7,818 nucleotides of DNA, from the NCBI GenBank assembly GCA_030636545.1, contig DAOVWR010000056.1, positions 1-7,818 of the forward strand, given 5' to 3'. Positions 1 to 6,020 of the stretch are shown in pieces. A program made the position numbers and the translations under genes. This DNA comes from Mycoplasmatota bacterium. GTDB lineage: Bacteria > Bacillota_I > Bacilli_A > Izemoplasmatales > Izemoplasmataceae. A model generated the notes under the pieces. It saw only the letters and a list, made by a program, of their open reading frames with translations. It ran no database searches and was not told where the DNA came from. Positions within the stretch are counted from its first letter, which is position 1; every line of letters begins with the position of its first letter.

Positions 1-1
1 G

Positions 2-1495
2 ATAAAAGTAGTTTTATTAAAAGATGGCTATCACTTAAACGGCGTTGAGTTTGATCTATTGCTCGCTGCTTATATATTAAATCCAAATAACACTAAAGAA
101 GACTTCAGAGTGATTGTTACTAATTTTGATTATGATGATGTTCCTTATTTAGAGGAAGTCTATCAAAAAGGTGTAAAATATAGTATTCCAGCCTTAGAAA
201 AATACAGTGAATACGCTGTTAAAAAGGCTGTAGCTATTAAAAACTTAAAAGAAGAACTATTAAAAGAGTTAATTGCTAATAAACAACTATTTTTATTAAA
301 CGATATGGAGTTACCACTAGCTAGTGTGCTAGCTCATATGGAATTTGCAGGAATTAATGTTGATCGCAAGAAACTTCAATCATTAAACAAAGATGTTAAA
401 ATAAAACTAGATTCAATAACTGAAGAAATCTATTCTTTAGCTGGTGTAAAATTTAATATCGCAAGCCCTAAACAGTTGGGTGAAATTCTCTTTGATAAAT
501 TAAATCTGCCGTTTGCTAAAAAAACAAAAACAGGTTATTCAACAAATGTAGATGTTTTAAATAAGTTATTACATCACCATCCAATCATTGAAAAAGTAAT
601 GACTTTTAGAACTTTATCAAAACTATATTCAACTTATATAGTAGGACTTGAAAATTCAATCTTAGGTGATGAAAAAATCCATACAATTTACCGACAAGCA
701 TTCACATCGACAGGTCGACTATCAAGCGTGGAACCAAATCTTCAAAATATACCAATTAGATATGAAGAAGGCAGAGAAATTAGAAAAGTCTTTATCCCCT
801 CAAGCGGGAACAAGTTACTCGCAAGTGACTATTCACAAATAGAATTACGAGTATTAGCCCATATGGCAAATGAAACAACTCTAATCGAAGCCTTTAAAAA
901 CAATGAAGATATTCATACAAAAATAGCTCAACAAATCTTTGAAAAAGATGAGATTTCATCTTTAGAAAGAAGACAAGCAAAAGCTGTTAATTTCGGAATC
1001 ATTTACGGACAATCAGCTTGGGGACTTAGTGAAGAAATTAACATCTCTCCAAAAGATGCAGAAAGATTTATTACAAAATACTACAATACCTTCTCTGGTA
1101 TTAAAATATTTATGGATAAAGTCGTTAAAGACGCTACTAACTTAGGCTATGCTAGTACTTTGCTTAATAGAAGAAGATATTTACCAGAATTAAAAAGTAG
1201 CGTTTATATGCAAAGAGAAGCTGGTAAAAGGAATGCTATGAATGCACCAATTCAAGGAAGTGCAGCTGATATTATTAAAATAGCAATGATTAAGATCTTC
1301 GCTGAAATGAAGAAAAGAAAATTAAAATCAAAATTATTACTACAAATTCATGATGAATTAATATTTGATGTTCATGAAAGTGAATTAGCTTTAATGGACA
1401 AATTAGTTAAAGATGTTATGGAAAACTGTATTGATTTACTAGTACCATTAAAAGTTGATAAATCATTTGGTGATAATCTCTATGAAACCAAGTAA
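2..1495 (+). CDS. polA: DNA polymerase I, C-terminal part (5'-partial)
   Basis: DNA polymerase I fills gaps in DNA repair and removes or replaces Okazaki primers. The frame is open from base 2, so the 497 visible residues are a C-terminal fragment. By comparison with Bacillus-type Pol I (about 870-880 aa), roughly 370 residues, including the 5'-nuclease domain, lie upstream. Residues 1 to about 95 are the end of the 3'-5' exonuclease-like domain and the rest is the polymerase domain. Motif A is DYSQIELR, with its metal-binding Asp codon at 827-829. Motif B is RRQAKAVNFGIIYG (968-1009). Motif C is HDE (1349-1357). TGRLSSVEPNLQNIP is also present. The position of the exonuclease DxxxD motif reads EYAVKKAVAI without acidic pairs, so proofreading is probably inactive, as in Bacillus Pol I. 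A TTG at 59 is only an internal codon: clear Pol I homology (FDLLLAAYILNP) extends upstream of it. The gene ends in TAA overlapping the next gene's Shine-Dalgarno site. Confidence 0.97.
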   Translation: MKVVLLKDGYHLNGVEFDLLLAAYILNPNNTKEDFRVIVTNFDYDDVPYLEEVYQKGVKYSIPALEKYSEYAVKKAVAIKNLKEELLKELIANKQLFLLNDMELPLASVLAHMEFAGINVDRKKLQSLNKDVKIKLDSITEEIYSLAGVKFNIASPKQLGEILFDKLNLPFAKKTKTGYSTNVDVLNKLLHHHPIIEKVMTFRTLSKLYSTYIVGLENSILGDEKIHTIYRQAFTSTGRLSSVEPNLQNIPIRYEEGREIRKVFIPSSGNKLLASDYSQIELRVLAHMANETTLIEAFKNNEDIHTKIAQQIFEKDEISSLERRQAKAVNFGIIYGQSAWGLSEEINISPKDAERFITKYYNTFSGIKIFMDKVVKDATNLGYASTLLNRRRYLPELKSSVYMQREAGKRNAMNAPIQGSAADIIKIAMIKIFAEMKKRKLKSKLLLQIHDELIFDVHESELALMDKLVKDVMENCIDLLVPLKVDKSFGDNLYETK

Positions 1496-1506
1496 GGATT
1501 GATAAT

Positions 1507-2373
1507 ATGAATTTACAAGGAATTATGAAAAAAAGCTTTGCCGTAAACATTTTCTTAGTAATATTAAAGATTGCAAGTGGATTACTATTTAATAGTTATG
1601 CACTTATTGCGGATGGGGTTCATAGTATTAGTGATTTAATGAGTGATGTGTTTGTAATCTTAGGAATAAAACATTCATTAAAGCCAGCTGATGATGAACA
1701 TCCTTTTGGTCATGGAAAATTTGAATATGTTTTAAGCTTTGTTTTAGGACTATCAATTATCTTGATTGCTTATAACTTAGCTAAAAATGTTATAACTAAT
1801 TTTGATGATATTGCTAAAGTACCAAGTATGATTAGTTTAATAGTAGTAATTGCTGTTGTTACTATTAAATTATTCTTAGCTAGATATTTAATTAAAAAAG
1901 GTAAAGAAACTGATTCACAAATTATTAGCGCTTCTGGTAAAGAATCTTTAACTGATGTTTTTAGTAGTATTGTTGTATTCTTTGGTATTATTAGTGTTAT
2001 TATTGGTGAACAAATTGGTCTTGATTTATTACTTAAAGGCGATAAAATAGCTTCAATAATCATCGCTATATTCATTGTTAGAATAGGTGCATTAATTATC
2101 TATGATGCAGTGAAATCAATGCAAGGAAAATCAGTAAGTAAAGAAATTTGCTCAGTTTATAAAAAACAAATCCAACAAATTGATGGCGTTATTGATGTTG
2201 ATCATATTGATATGATAGCTTATGGTCCATATTACCAAGCTTTAGTAGATATTAGAGTTGATGGAAATAAGACAGTAACTGAGGGTCATGACATTGCTGA
2301 AAATGTTACAAAAGCATTATATGATAATGAAAAAATCTGTCATGTTGTTGTTCATGTAAATCCTGATGAATAA
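1507..2373 (+). CDS. Cation diffusion facilitator (CDF) family metal efflux transporter
   Basis: This 288-residue protein exports divalent metal ions across the cell membrane, usually by proton exchange. Length and layout fit the short CDF class: about six hydrophobic segments (near residues 9-29, 33-52, 74-92, 107-127, 150-167, 180-199) and a cytoplasmic C-terminal domain (about 210-286). The transport-site half in TM2 is H39xxxD43 (ADGVHSISD). The TM5 half is E146xxxD150 (GKESLTD). The loop DDEHPFGHGKFE (62-73) is a family signature, and H233, H261 and H283 in the C-terminal domain sit where regulatory metal ligands are found. The TM5 position often occupied by His in zinc exporters is Glu here, which suggests Mn2+ or Fe2+ rather than zinc; this is inference. 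The ATG at 1507 is supported by AAGGA at 1494-1498, which overlaps the polA stop. It lies in an apparent operon with polA, nitroreductase and mutM. Confidence 0.93.
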   Translation: MNLQGIMKKSFAVNIFLVILKIASGLLFNSYALIADGVHSISDLMSDVFVILGIKHSLKPADDEHPFGHGKFEYVLSFVLGLSIILIAYNLAKNVITNFDDIAKVPSMISLIVVIAVVTIKLFLARYLIKKGKETDSQIISASGKESLTDVFSSIVVFFGIISVIIGEQIGLDLLLKGDKIASIIIAIFIVRIGALIIYDAVKSMQGKSVSKEICSVYKKQIQQIDGVIDVDHIDMIAYGPYYQALVDIRVDGNKTVTEGHDIAENVTKALYDNEKICHVVVHVNPDE

Positions 2374-2385
2374 AGGAGGAATAAT

Positions 2386-2889
2386 ATGAGTTTATTGTTA
2401 GAAAGAAAAAGTGTAAGACAGTTTACTGATAAAGTTATTGAAAAAGAGTTAATTGATAAAATACTAAAATCTGCGATGCAAGCACCATCGGCTCATAATC
2501 AACAACCATGGGAATTTATTGTTGTAGATAATCGTGAATTACTTGATAAGTTATCTTTAGCTAGTACATCAGCTTGGATGTTGAAAAATGTTAATATTGC
2601 GATAGTACCTTTAATTATTCCAACTGAGGCTTCACCACATTTCGCAGTTCAAGATATGGCCGCCGCTACCCAAAATATTTTACTTGAAGCAACAAACTTA
2701 GGTATTGGCAGTGTTTGGATTGGCGTATATCCACTAGATGAAAGAGTAAATCATATTGAAGAAGTATTAAATATAACTGGTGGTAAACATCCATTTTCAA
2801 TGATTGCCTTAGGATATCCACAGTATGATAAAGAAACAAAAATAAGATATAATTCAAAAAGAGTTCATTATAATAAACTGGAGGAATAA
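2386..2889 (+). CDS. Nitroreductase-family FMN-dependent oxidoreductase
   Basis: This is a small (167 aa) flavoprotein of the nitroreductase superfamily. Members bind FMN as dimers and use NAD(P)H to reduce quinones, nitro compounds or flavins; the natural substrate here is unknown. Visible family features are RKSVRQF at 7-13 (FMN phosphate-binding region), APSAHNQQPW at 34-43, DMAAATQNILLEATNLGIGS at about 91-110 followed by VWIGVY, and the C-terminal FSMIALGYP and a basic tail (RYNSKRVHYNK). The length matches the short single-domain members of about 165-175 aa. No N-terminal signal or membrane segment is seen, so it should be cytosolic. The start is well fixed by AAAGGAGGA at 2372-2380, five bases before the ATG, which overlaps the upstream stop codon. 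Its stop lies 3 bp before mutM, and mutM's Shine-Dalgarno site is inside its last codons, so the two are probably translated together. Confidence 0.93.
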   Translation: MSLLLERKSVRQFTDKVIEKELIDKILKSAMQAPSAHNQQPWEFIVVDNRELLDKLSLASTSAWMLKNVNIAIVPLIIPTEASPHFAVQDMAAATQNILLEATNLGIGSVWIGVYPLDERVNHIEEVLNITGGKHPFSMIALGYPQYDKETKIRYNSKRVHYNKLEE

Positions 2890-2892
2890 AAC

Positions 2893-3714
2893 ATGCCAGA
2901 ATTACCAGAAGTTGAAACGGTACGCCGTACTTTACATAACTTAATACTTAATAAAACAATTAAAGGTATTGATGTTTATTATACAAAAATAATCAAAGAG
3001 CCAAGATTAACTGATTTTATTAACAAGTTAGTTGGTAAAACACTCATTGATATTAAAAGACAAGGAAAATACCTAATCTTTATTTTTGATGACACAGCTT
3101 TAATATCACATTTAAGAATGGAAGGTAAGTATTTTATTAAGGACCAAGGAGACAAAATTGAAAAACATGAACACATCGTTTTCAATTTTACTGATAAAAC
3201 TTCTTTAAGATATCATGATGTTCGTAAATTTGGGACAATGGATCTAAGAGATATTGATAAAATGTATACAACTCCACCACTAAGCAAACTCGGATTAGAA
3301 CCTTTTGATCCACTAATGACAGTAGCTTATTTAAAAGGGAAACTTCATAAAAAAGAAGTCGCTGTTAAGACATGTTTATTAGATCAACACATTTTCGTAG
3401 GACTAGGAAATATTTATGTTGATGAAGTGCTTTTTAGGTGTAAATTAAATCCAACATTAAAAGCTTCAAAACTAAAAGATAAAGATTATCAAAACATAAT
3501 TGATAACTCAATCATTGTTTTAAATAAAGCAATTAAACTAGGTGGGACAACAATCATAAGCTACACATCAAGTTTAGGAGTAACTGGATTATTTCAAAAT
3601 GAATTAAATGTCCATACTTTGCAAGGTGAACCTTGCCCAGTATGTAATACTATTATCGAGAAGACAAGAGTCGGTGGTAGAGGAACCTACTATTGTCCAA
3701 AATGTCAAAAATAA
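2893..3714 (+). CDS. mutM: Formamidopyrimidine-DNA glycosylase / AP lyase (Fpg)
   Basis: Fpg removes 8-oxoguanine and formamidopyrimidines from DNA and nicks the resulting abasic site by beta,delta-elimination. The 273-residue protein is full length for the family. After Met removal the catalytic Pro2 and Glu3 are in the signature PELPEVETVRR. Other expected residues are K59 (GKYLIF), the void-filling and intercalating set M76, R111 and F113 (in SHLRMEGKY and DVRKFG), N173 in the helix-two-turn-helix (VGLGNIYVDEVLF, 169-181), and a C-terminal zinc finger with C248, C251, C268 and C271 plus R263 in GGRGTYYCPKC. All active-site elements are therefore intact. The start is set by CTGGAGGAA (2878-2886), inside the end of the nitroreductase gene. 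It is the last gene before a terminator. The neighbourhood (polA upstream, coaE downstream) matches Bacillus order. Confidence 0.97.
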   Translation: MPELPEVETVRRTLHNLILNKTIKGIDVYYTKIIKEPRLTDFINKLVGKTLIDIKRQGKYLIFIFDDTALISHLRMEGKYFIKDQGDKIEKHEHIVFNFTDKTSLRYHDVRKFGTMDLRDIDKMYTTPPLSKLGLEPFDPLMTVAYLKGKLHKKEVAVKTCLLDQHIFVGLGNIYVDEVLFRCKLNPTLKASKLKDKDYQNIIDNSIIVLNKAIKLGGTTIISYTSSLGVTGLFQNELNVHTLQGEPCPVCNTIIEKTRVGGRGTYYCPKCQK

Positions 3715-3716
3715 TT

Positions 3717-3742
3717 AAAAAGAAGGGTAATCTCTTCTTTTT
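3717..3742 (+). terminator. Rho-independent terminator after mutM
   Basis: Two bases past the mutM stop is a perfect 9-bp inverted repeat, AAAAAGAAG (3717-3725) and CTTCTTTTT (3734-3742), around the 8-base loop GGTAATCT. The T-run forms the 3' arm of the stem, and the matching A-run on the 5' side would also make it work on the opposite strand. It separates the polA-mutM transcript from the coaE promoter that follows directly. Confidence 0.8.
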
Positions 3743-3766
3743 ACTTTCTTCAAGATATGGTATAAT
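3740..3766 (+). promoter_or_regulatory. Extended -10 promoter of the coaE-dnaI operon
   Basis: TATAAT lies at 3761-3766 and is preceded by TG one base away (TGGTATAAT, 3758-3766), an extended -10 element. No good -35 hexamer is seen at 16-18 bp; TTTACT or TTTTAC in the T-rich tail of the terminator is the nearest candidate. Transcription should begin near 3772-3775, giving a leader of about 45 nt before coaE. The upstream half overlaps the mutM terminator. Confidence 0.7.
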
Positions 3767-3816
3767 TTTTTAAAAGGCATAAATGAATAATCACCCTATT
3801 TCTAGGAGGACAAACT

Positions 3817-4416
3817 ATGACACTAATTGTAGGATTAACAGGTGGTATTGCGACAGGTAAATCAACAGTTACACAAATGTTTAAGAGTGTTGATATACCG
3901 GTAGTTGAAACAGATAAAATTGCTCGTGACATGTTACGAAAAGGTACTGAGGGCTATGAAGAGGTAGTAACAGCATTCTCAAGTAGTATTCTTTTAACTA
4001 ATAATGATATTAACCGTAAGAAACTAGCAATGATTGTCTTCAGCAATCCTCAAAGAAGAAAAAAGCTTAACGATATTGTTCATCCACGTGTTAAATCAAT
4101 CATTAAAACAGAAATTCAAACACATAAAGAATTAGGAACAAAAATATTAGTCTTAGATGTTCCCTTGCTTTTTGAAACTGATTTTATTGATTTAGTTGAT
4201 AAAACAATGGTAGTTTACACTACATTCAAAAAACAAAAAGAACGCTTGATGGAAAGAGAAAGAATCGATAAAGATTACGCTGAATTAAAAATTAGTGCGC
4301 AAATGCCTTTAAATAGAAAAGTTGATTTAGCTGATTATGTAATTGATAATTCTTTATCAATTTTAGAAACTAGAAAAGAATTTAATAAAATCTTAGAAAA
4401 GTTAGAGGTGTTATAA
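3817..4416 (+). CDS. coaE: Dephospho-CoA kinase
   Basis: CoaE phosphorylates the 3'-hydroxyl of dephospho-CoA with ATP, the last step in making coenzyme A, in the cytosol. The 199-residue length is typical. It opens with the P-loop GLTGGIATGKS at 6-16. It then shows ETDKIARDM (about 31-39, the substrate-side Asp), a conserved HP pair in DIVHPRVK, the Walker-B-like LDVPLLFE, and the lid-region arginines in KERLMERERI. Start choice: AGGAGGA at 3804-3810 lies six bases before the ATG. A weak 4-bp hairpin (CCTA 3795-3798 with TAGG 3803-3806) could touch the ribosome site but is marginal. The stop TAA shares its last A with the ATG of the next gene (TAATG), so translation is probably coupled. In B. 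subtilis coaE also lies between mutM and dnaB-dnaI. Confidence 0.96.
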   Translation: MTLIVGLTGGIATGKSTVTQMFKSVDIPVVETDKIARDMLRKGTEGYEEVVTAFSSSILLTNNDINRKKLAMIVFSNPQRRKKLNDIVHPRVKSIIKTEIQTHKELGTKILVLDVPLLFETDFIDLVDKTMVVYTTFKKQKERLMERERIDKDYAELKISAQMPLNRKVDLADYVIDNSLSILETRKEFNKILEKLEVL

Positions 4417-4781
4417 TGGGCCTAAGAGAAGTGTTATCTAACTTTGCTGAAACAAGTGAAAAACATCAAATAGATATACTTAAAACAAGATATTACCGTA
4501 CTAGATATACCAATGTTAAAAACTCTGTTATAGATTACGCTAATAGAAATGATTTTATCGTCAACAGTATTGACGATAAACATGGGGAGATTTTTATTCA
4601 AACAACTAAATTTCATTTTATAATCTCAATATTACAAATAAATGTACTTGAGACCGCAGTTGATGTAAAAGTTCAAACATATAAAATACTAGGGCTTAAT
4701 AAGCCACAAAGAATTATTGAACACCTATTCACCTTTTTAGATAAAAAACTAGAGTTTAAAGGAGTAGGATTACACAGATAA
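4416..4781 (+). CDS. Conserved-looking small soluble protein of unknown function
   Basis: I do not recognise this 121-residue protein. It has no signal peptide, transmembrane segment, cysteine or nucleotide-binding motif. The pattern suggests an N-terminal helix (1-20), a helix near 33-45, then four alternating strands: DFIVNSID (46-53), GEIFIQTTK (58-65), HFIISILQI (67-75) and LETAVDVKVQTY (78-89). A closing helix follows (about 96-112). This helix/antiparallel-sheet/helix plan loosely resembles DUF1499-like or other small beta-sheet cradle domains, but that is only a guess. It is surely expressed: its ATG overlaps the coaE stop by one base, AGAGGTG (4404-4410) can serve as ribosome site, codon use matches its neighbours, and dnaB follows after 25 bp. 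It occupies the place where B. subtilis has gapB-speD-nrdR. The sequence is not an NrdR: it lacks the zinc ribbon and ATP-cone. Confidence 0.85.
   Translation: MGLREVLSNFAETSEKHQIDILKTRYYRTRYTNVKNSVIDYANRNDFIVNSIDDKHGEIFIQTTKFHFIISILQINVLETAVDVKVQTYKILGLNKPQRIIEHLFTFLDKKLEFKGVGLHR
4554..4580. repeat. 11-bp perfect inverted repeat inside the unknown gene
   Basis: TTTATCGTCAA (4554-4564) and TTGACGATAAA (4570-4580) are exact reverse complements around the 5-base spacer CAGTA. It lies within codons 47-55 of the 121-residue protein gene (residues FIVNSIDDK). There is no T-run after it on either strand, so it is not an intrinsic terminator. It could be an mRNA hairpin or a protein-binding palindrome; function is unknown. 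Confidence 0.75.
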
Positions 4782-4791
4782 GTAGATTCAT

Positions 4792-4809
4792 AGGAGGAAC
4801 ACAAAAGTG
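4792..4809 (+). promoter_or_regulatory. Ribosome binding site fixing a GTG start for dnaB
   Basis: AGGAGG at 4792-4797 is followed by a 9-base spacer and GTG at 4807-4809. No ATG in the same frame has a comparable site close by, and the DnaB-like protein sequence begins immediately after this GTG. The start is therefore the non-ATG codon. Confidence 0.85.
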
Positions 4810-6012
4810 AAGGTTGATAAACTAGATAAATTTAAGTTAATAACTTATCAAAACATAGATATAGATGAGCGTAACGTTGTTACGTTACTTTATCAACCAC
4901 TTATTGGCTGTGGAGCATTCAGTTTATATCTAACACTTTGGTCGTTAATTGATCGTTCACGTTTAAAAACTCCTGAATACCATCATTCAAAATTATTTGA
5001 TTTGATTAATATTTCACCTGCTAAGTTTATTAGTACTAGAAAGAAACTTGAAGCGATAGGATTATTAGTTGTTTACGAAAATGAAGACCTACTATTATAT
5101 GAGTTGAAAGCACCTTTATCTGCTGAAGAATTTATTAAAGATGGAAGTTTAGGAGCCTACTTATTCTCGCAAATTGGTAAAGCTAATTTTGATGATATTG
5201 TTAGTCTGTTTAGAATAAGCAGTATTGAAAAATCAGGGTTTAAAAATATTACATCAACTTTTGATGAAGTATTCGAATCAGTTCCTTCGCTAATAGAGAC
5301 TGAAGAAACTTTTATAAATCGTTCTAAATCAAAGATTACTTTCAATAATGATTTTAATTTTGAAATTTTCTTTGAAGGGCTATCTAAAAATTTTGTTGAT
5401 CGCCGTAAGATAACTACACGTGTAAAAGAAAAAATTTCACGATTAGCATATGTTTATAATTTAGATGAATTTTCAATGCAAAAACCGTTTATTGACGCTG
5501 TTGGTAGAGATAAAAGTATTAACTTAGATTTACTATCTAAAAGAACTGTTTACTGGTTCAGATTGGAAAATAATACTAATTCAGTTAAACTTCAAGAAAA
5601 AGGAAAAGCTAAAAAAGTTGTCGAAGATATTGCTTTAACTAATGATCAAGTTATTGATTTATGTGAGACAAGTAATCCCTTAGATATTCTTAATGAGTTA
5701 TTTAATGTTACTCCTGCTGCAGTTGAATTAAGAATAATCGAACAATTACTTGAAAAGACAGAATTACCATCAGAAGTAGTTAATTTCTTAATTGTCTTTG
5801 TCTATGGTTATTTAGGAAGTTTCCCTTCATATAACTATTTTGAAAAAATCGCAGTTGATTGGCAAAGAAGAGGATTTAGTACAATCAAAGAAGTAAAGAA
5901 ATACATTAAATCAAGAAACAATAGACAAACTAAAAAAGGCACAGTTCACAAGAATCTTTTACCAAAAGATATTGAATCTGATTGGCTTGAAGACTATATT
6001 AAAAATTTATAG
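4807..6012 (+). CDS. dnaB: Replication initiation and membrane attachment protein DnaB (Bacillus type)
   Basis: In Firmicutes this DnaB (not the E. coli helicase of the same name) acts with DnaD and DnaI to load the replicative helicase at oriC and at restarting forks. The 401-residue protein starts with GTG. Residues about 10-105 form the N-terminal winged-helix (DDBH1) region, including NVVTLLYQPLIGCGAFSLYL and a wing-like repeat of KKLEAIGLLVVYENEDLLLY. The C-terminal DnaB_2/DDBH2 domain spans about 288-370 and carries YFEKIAVDW (Y344 to W352), the YxxxIAxxW motif shared by DnaB and DnaD and linked to single-strand DNA binding. It is shorter than the B. subtilis protein (472 aa), mostly in the linker and tail. 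No membrane helix is visible. It ends in TAG, the only non-TAA stop in the window. That stop overlaps the dnaI ribosome site, as expected for paired helicase-loading genes. Confidence 0.92.
   Translation: MKVDKLDKFKLITYQNIDIDERNVVTLLYQPLIGCGAFSLYLTLWSLIDRSRLKTPEYHHSKLFDLINISPAKFISTRKKLEAIGLLVVYENEDLLLYELKAPLSAEEFIKDGSLGAYLFSQIGKANFDDIVSLFRISSIEKSGFKNITSTFDEVFESVPSLIETEETFINRSKSKITFNNDFNFEIFFEGLSKNFVDRRKITTRVKEKISRLAYVYNLDEFSMQKPFIDAVGRDKSINLDLLSKRTVYWFRLENNTNSVKLQEKGKAKKVVEDIALTNDQVIDLCETSNPLDILNELFNVTPAAVELRIIEQLLEKTELPSEVVNFLIVFVYGYLGSFPSYNYFEKIAVDWQRRGFSTIKEVKKYIKSRNNRQTKKGTVHKNLLPKDIESDWLEDYIKNL
4871..4888. repeat. 18-bp palindrome near the dnaB 5' end
   Basis: GTAACGT (4871-4877) and ACGTTAC (4882-4888) are perfect 7-bp inverted arms around TGTT, starting 64 bases after the dnaB start codon (codons 22-28, NVVTLLY region). 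It could fold in mRNA or bind a dimeric protein, but a chance origin in AT-rich coding sequence is possible. Confidence 0.5.
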
Positions 6013-6020
6013 GTGGTATT

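Noticed and set aside
59..61. TTG as a start codon for the polymerase gene
   Set aside because: Pol I homology continues upstream in the same frame to base 2, and there is no ribosome site before it. The gene is cut by the window edge instead.
319..334. AGCTAG-TGTG-CTAGCT inverted repeat in polA
   Set aside because: It is a short AT/CTAG-rich palindrome in the conserved polymerase reading frame, with no regulatory context.
1770..2075. Minus-strand reading frame of 101 codons within the transporter gene
   Set aside because: It lies opposite conserved CDF coding sequence, has a low-complexity Ile/Leu-rich product and no family motif or ribosome site. It is a shadow of the real gene.
2666..2857. 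Minus-strand frame opposite the nitroreductase gene
   Set aside because: It has no motif, and the plus strand has a full, motif-supported gene. Similar frames opposite mutM, coaE, the unknown gene and dnaB were rejected for the same reason.
3621..3636. 6-bp hairpin GCAAGG-TGAA-CCTTGC in mutM
   Set aside because: It is short, lies in the conserved zinc-finger coding region and has no T-tail. It is probably chance.
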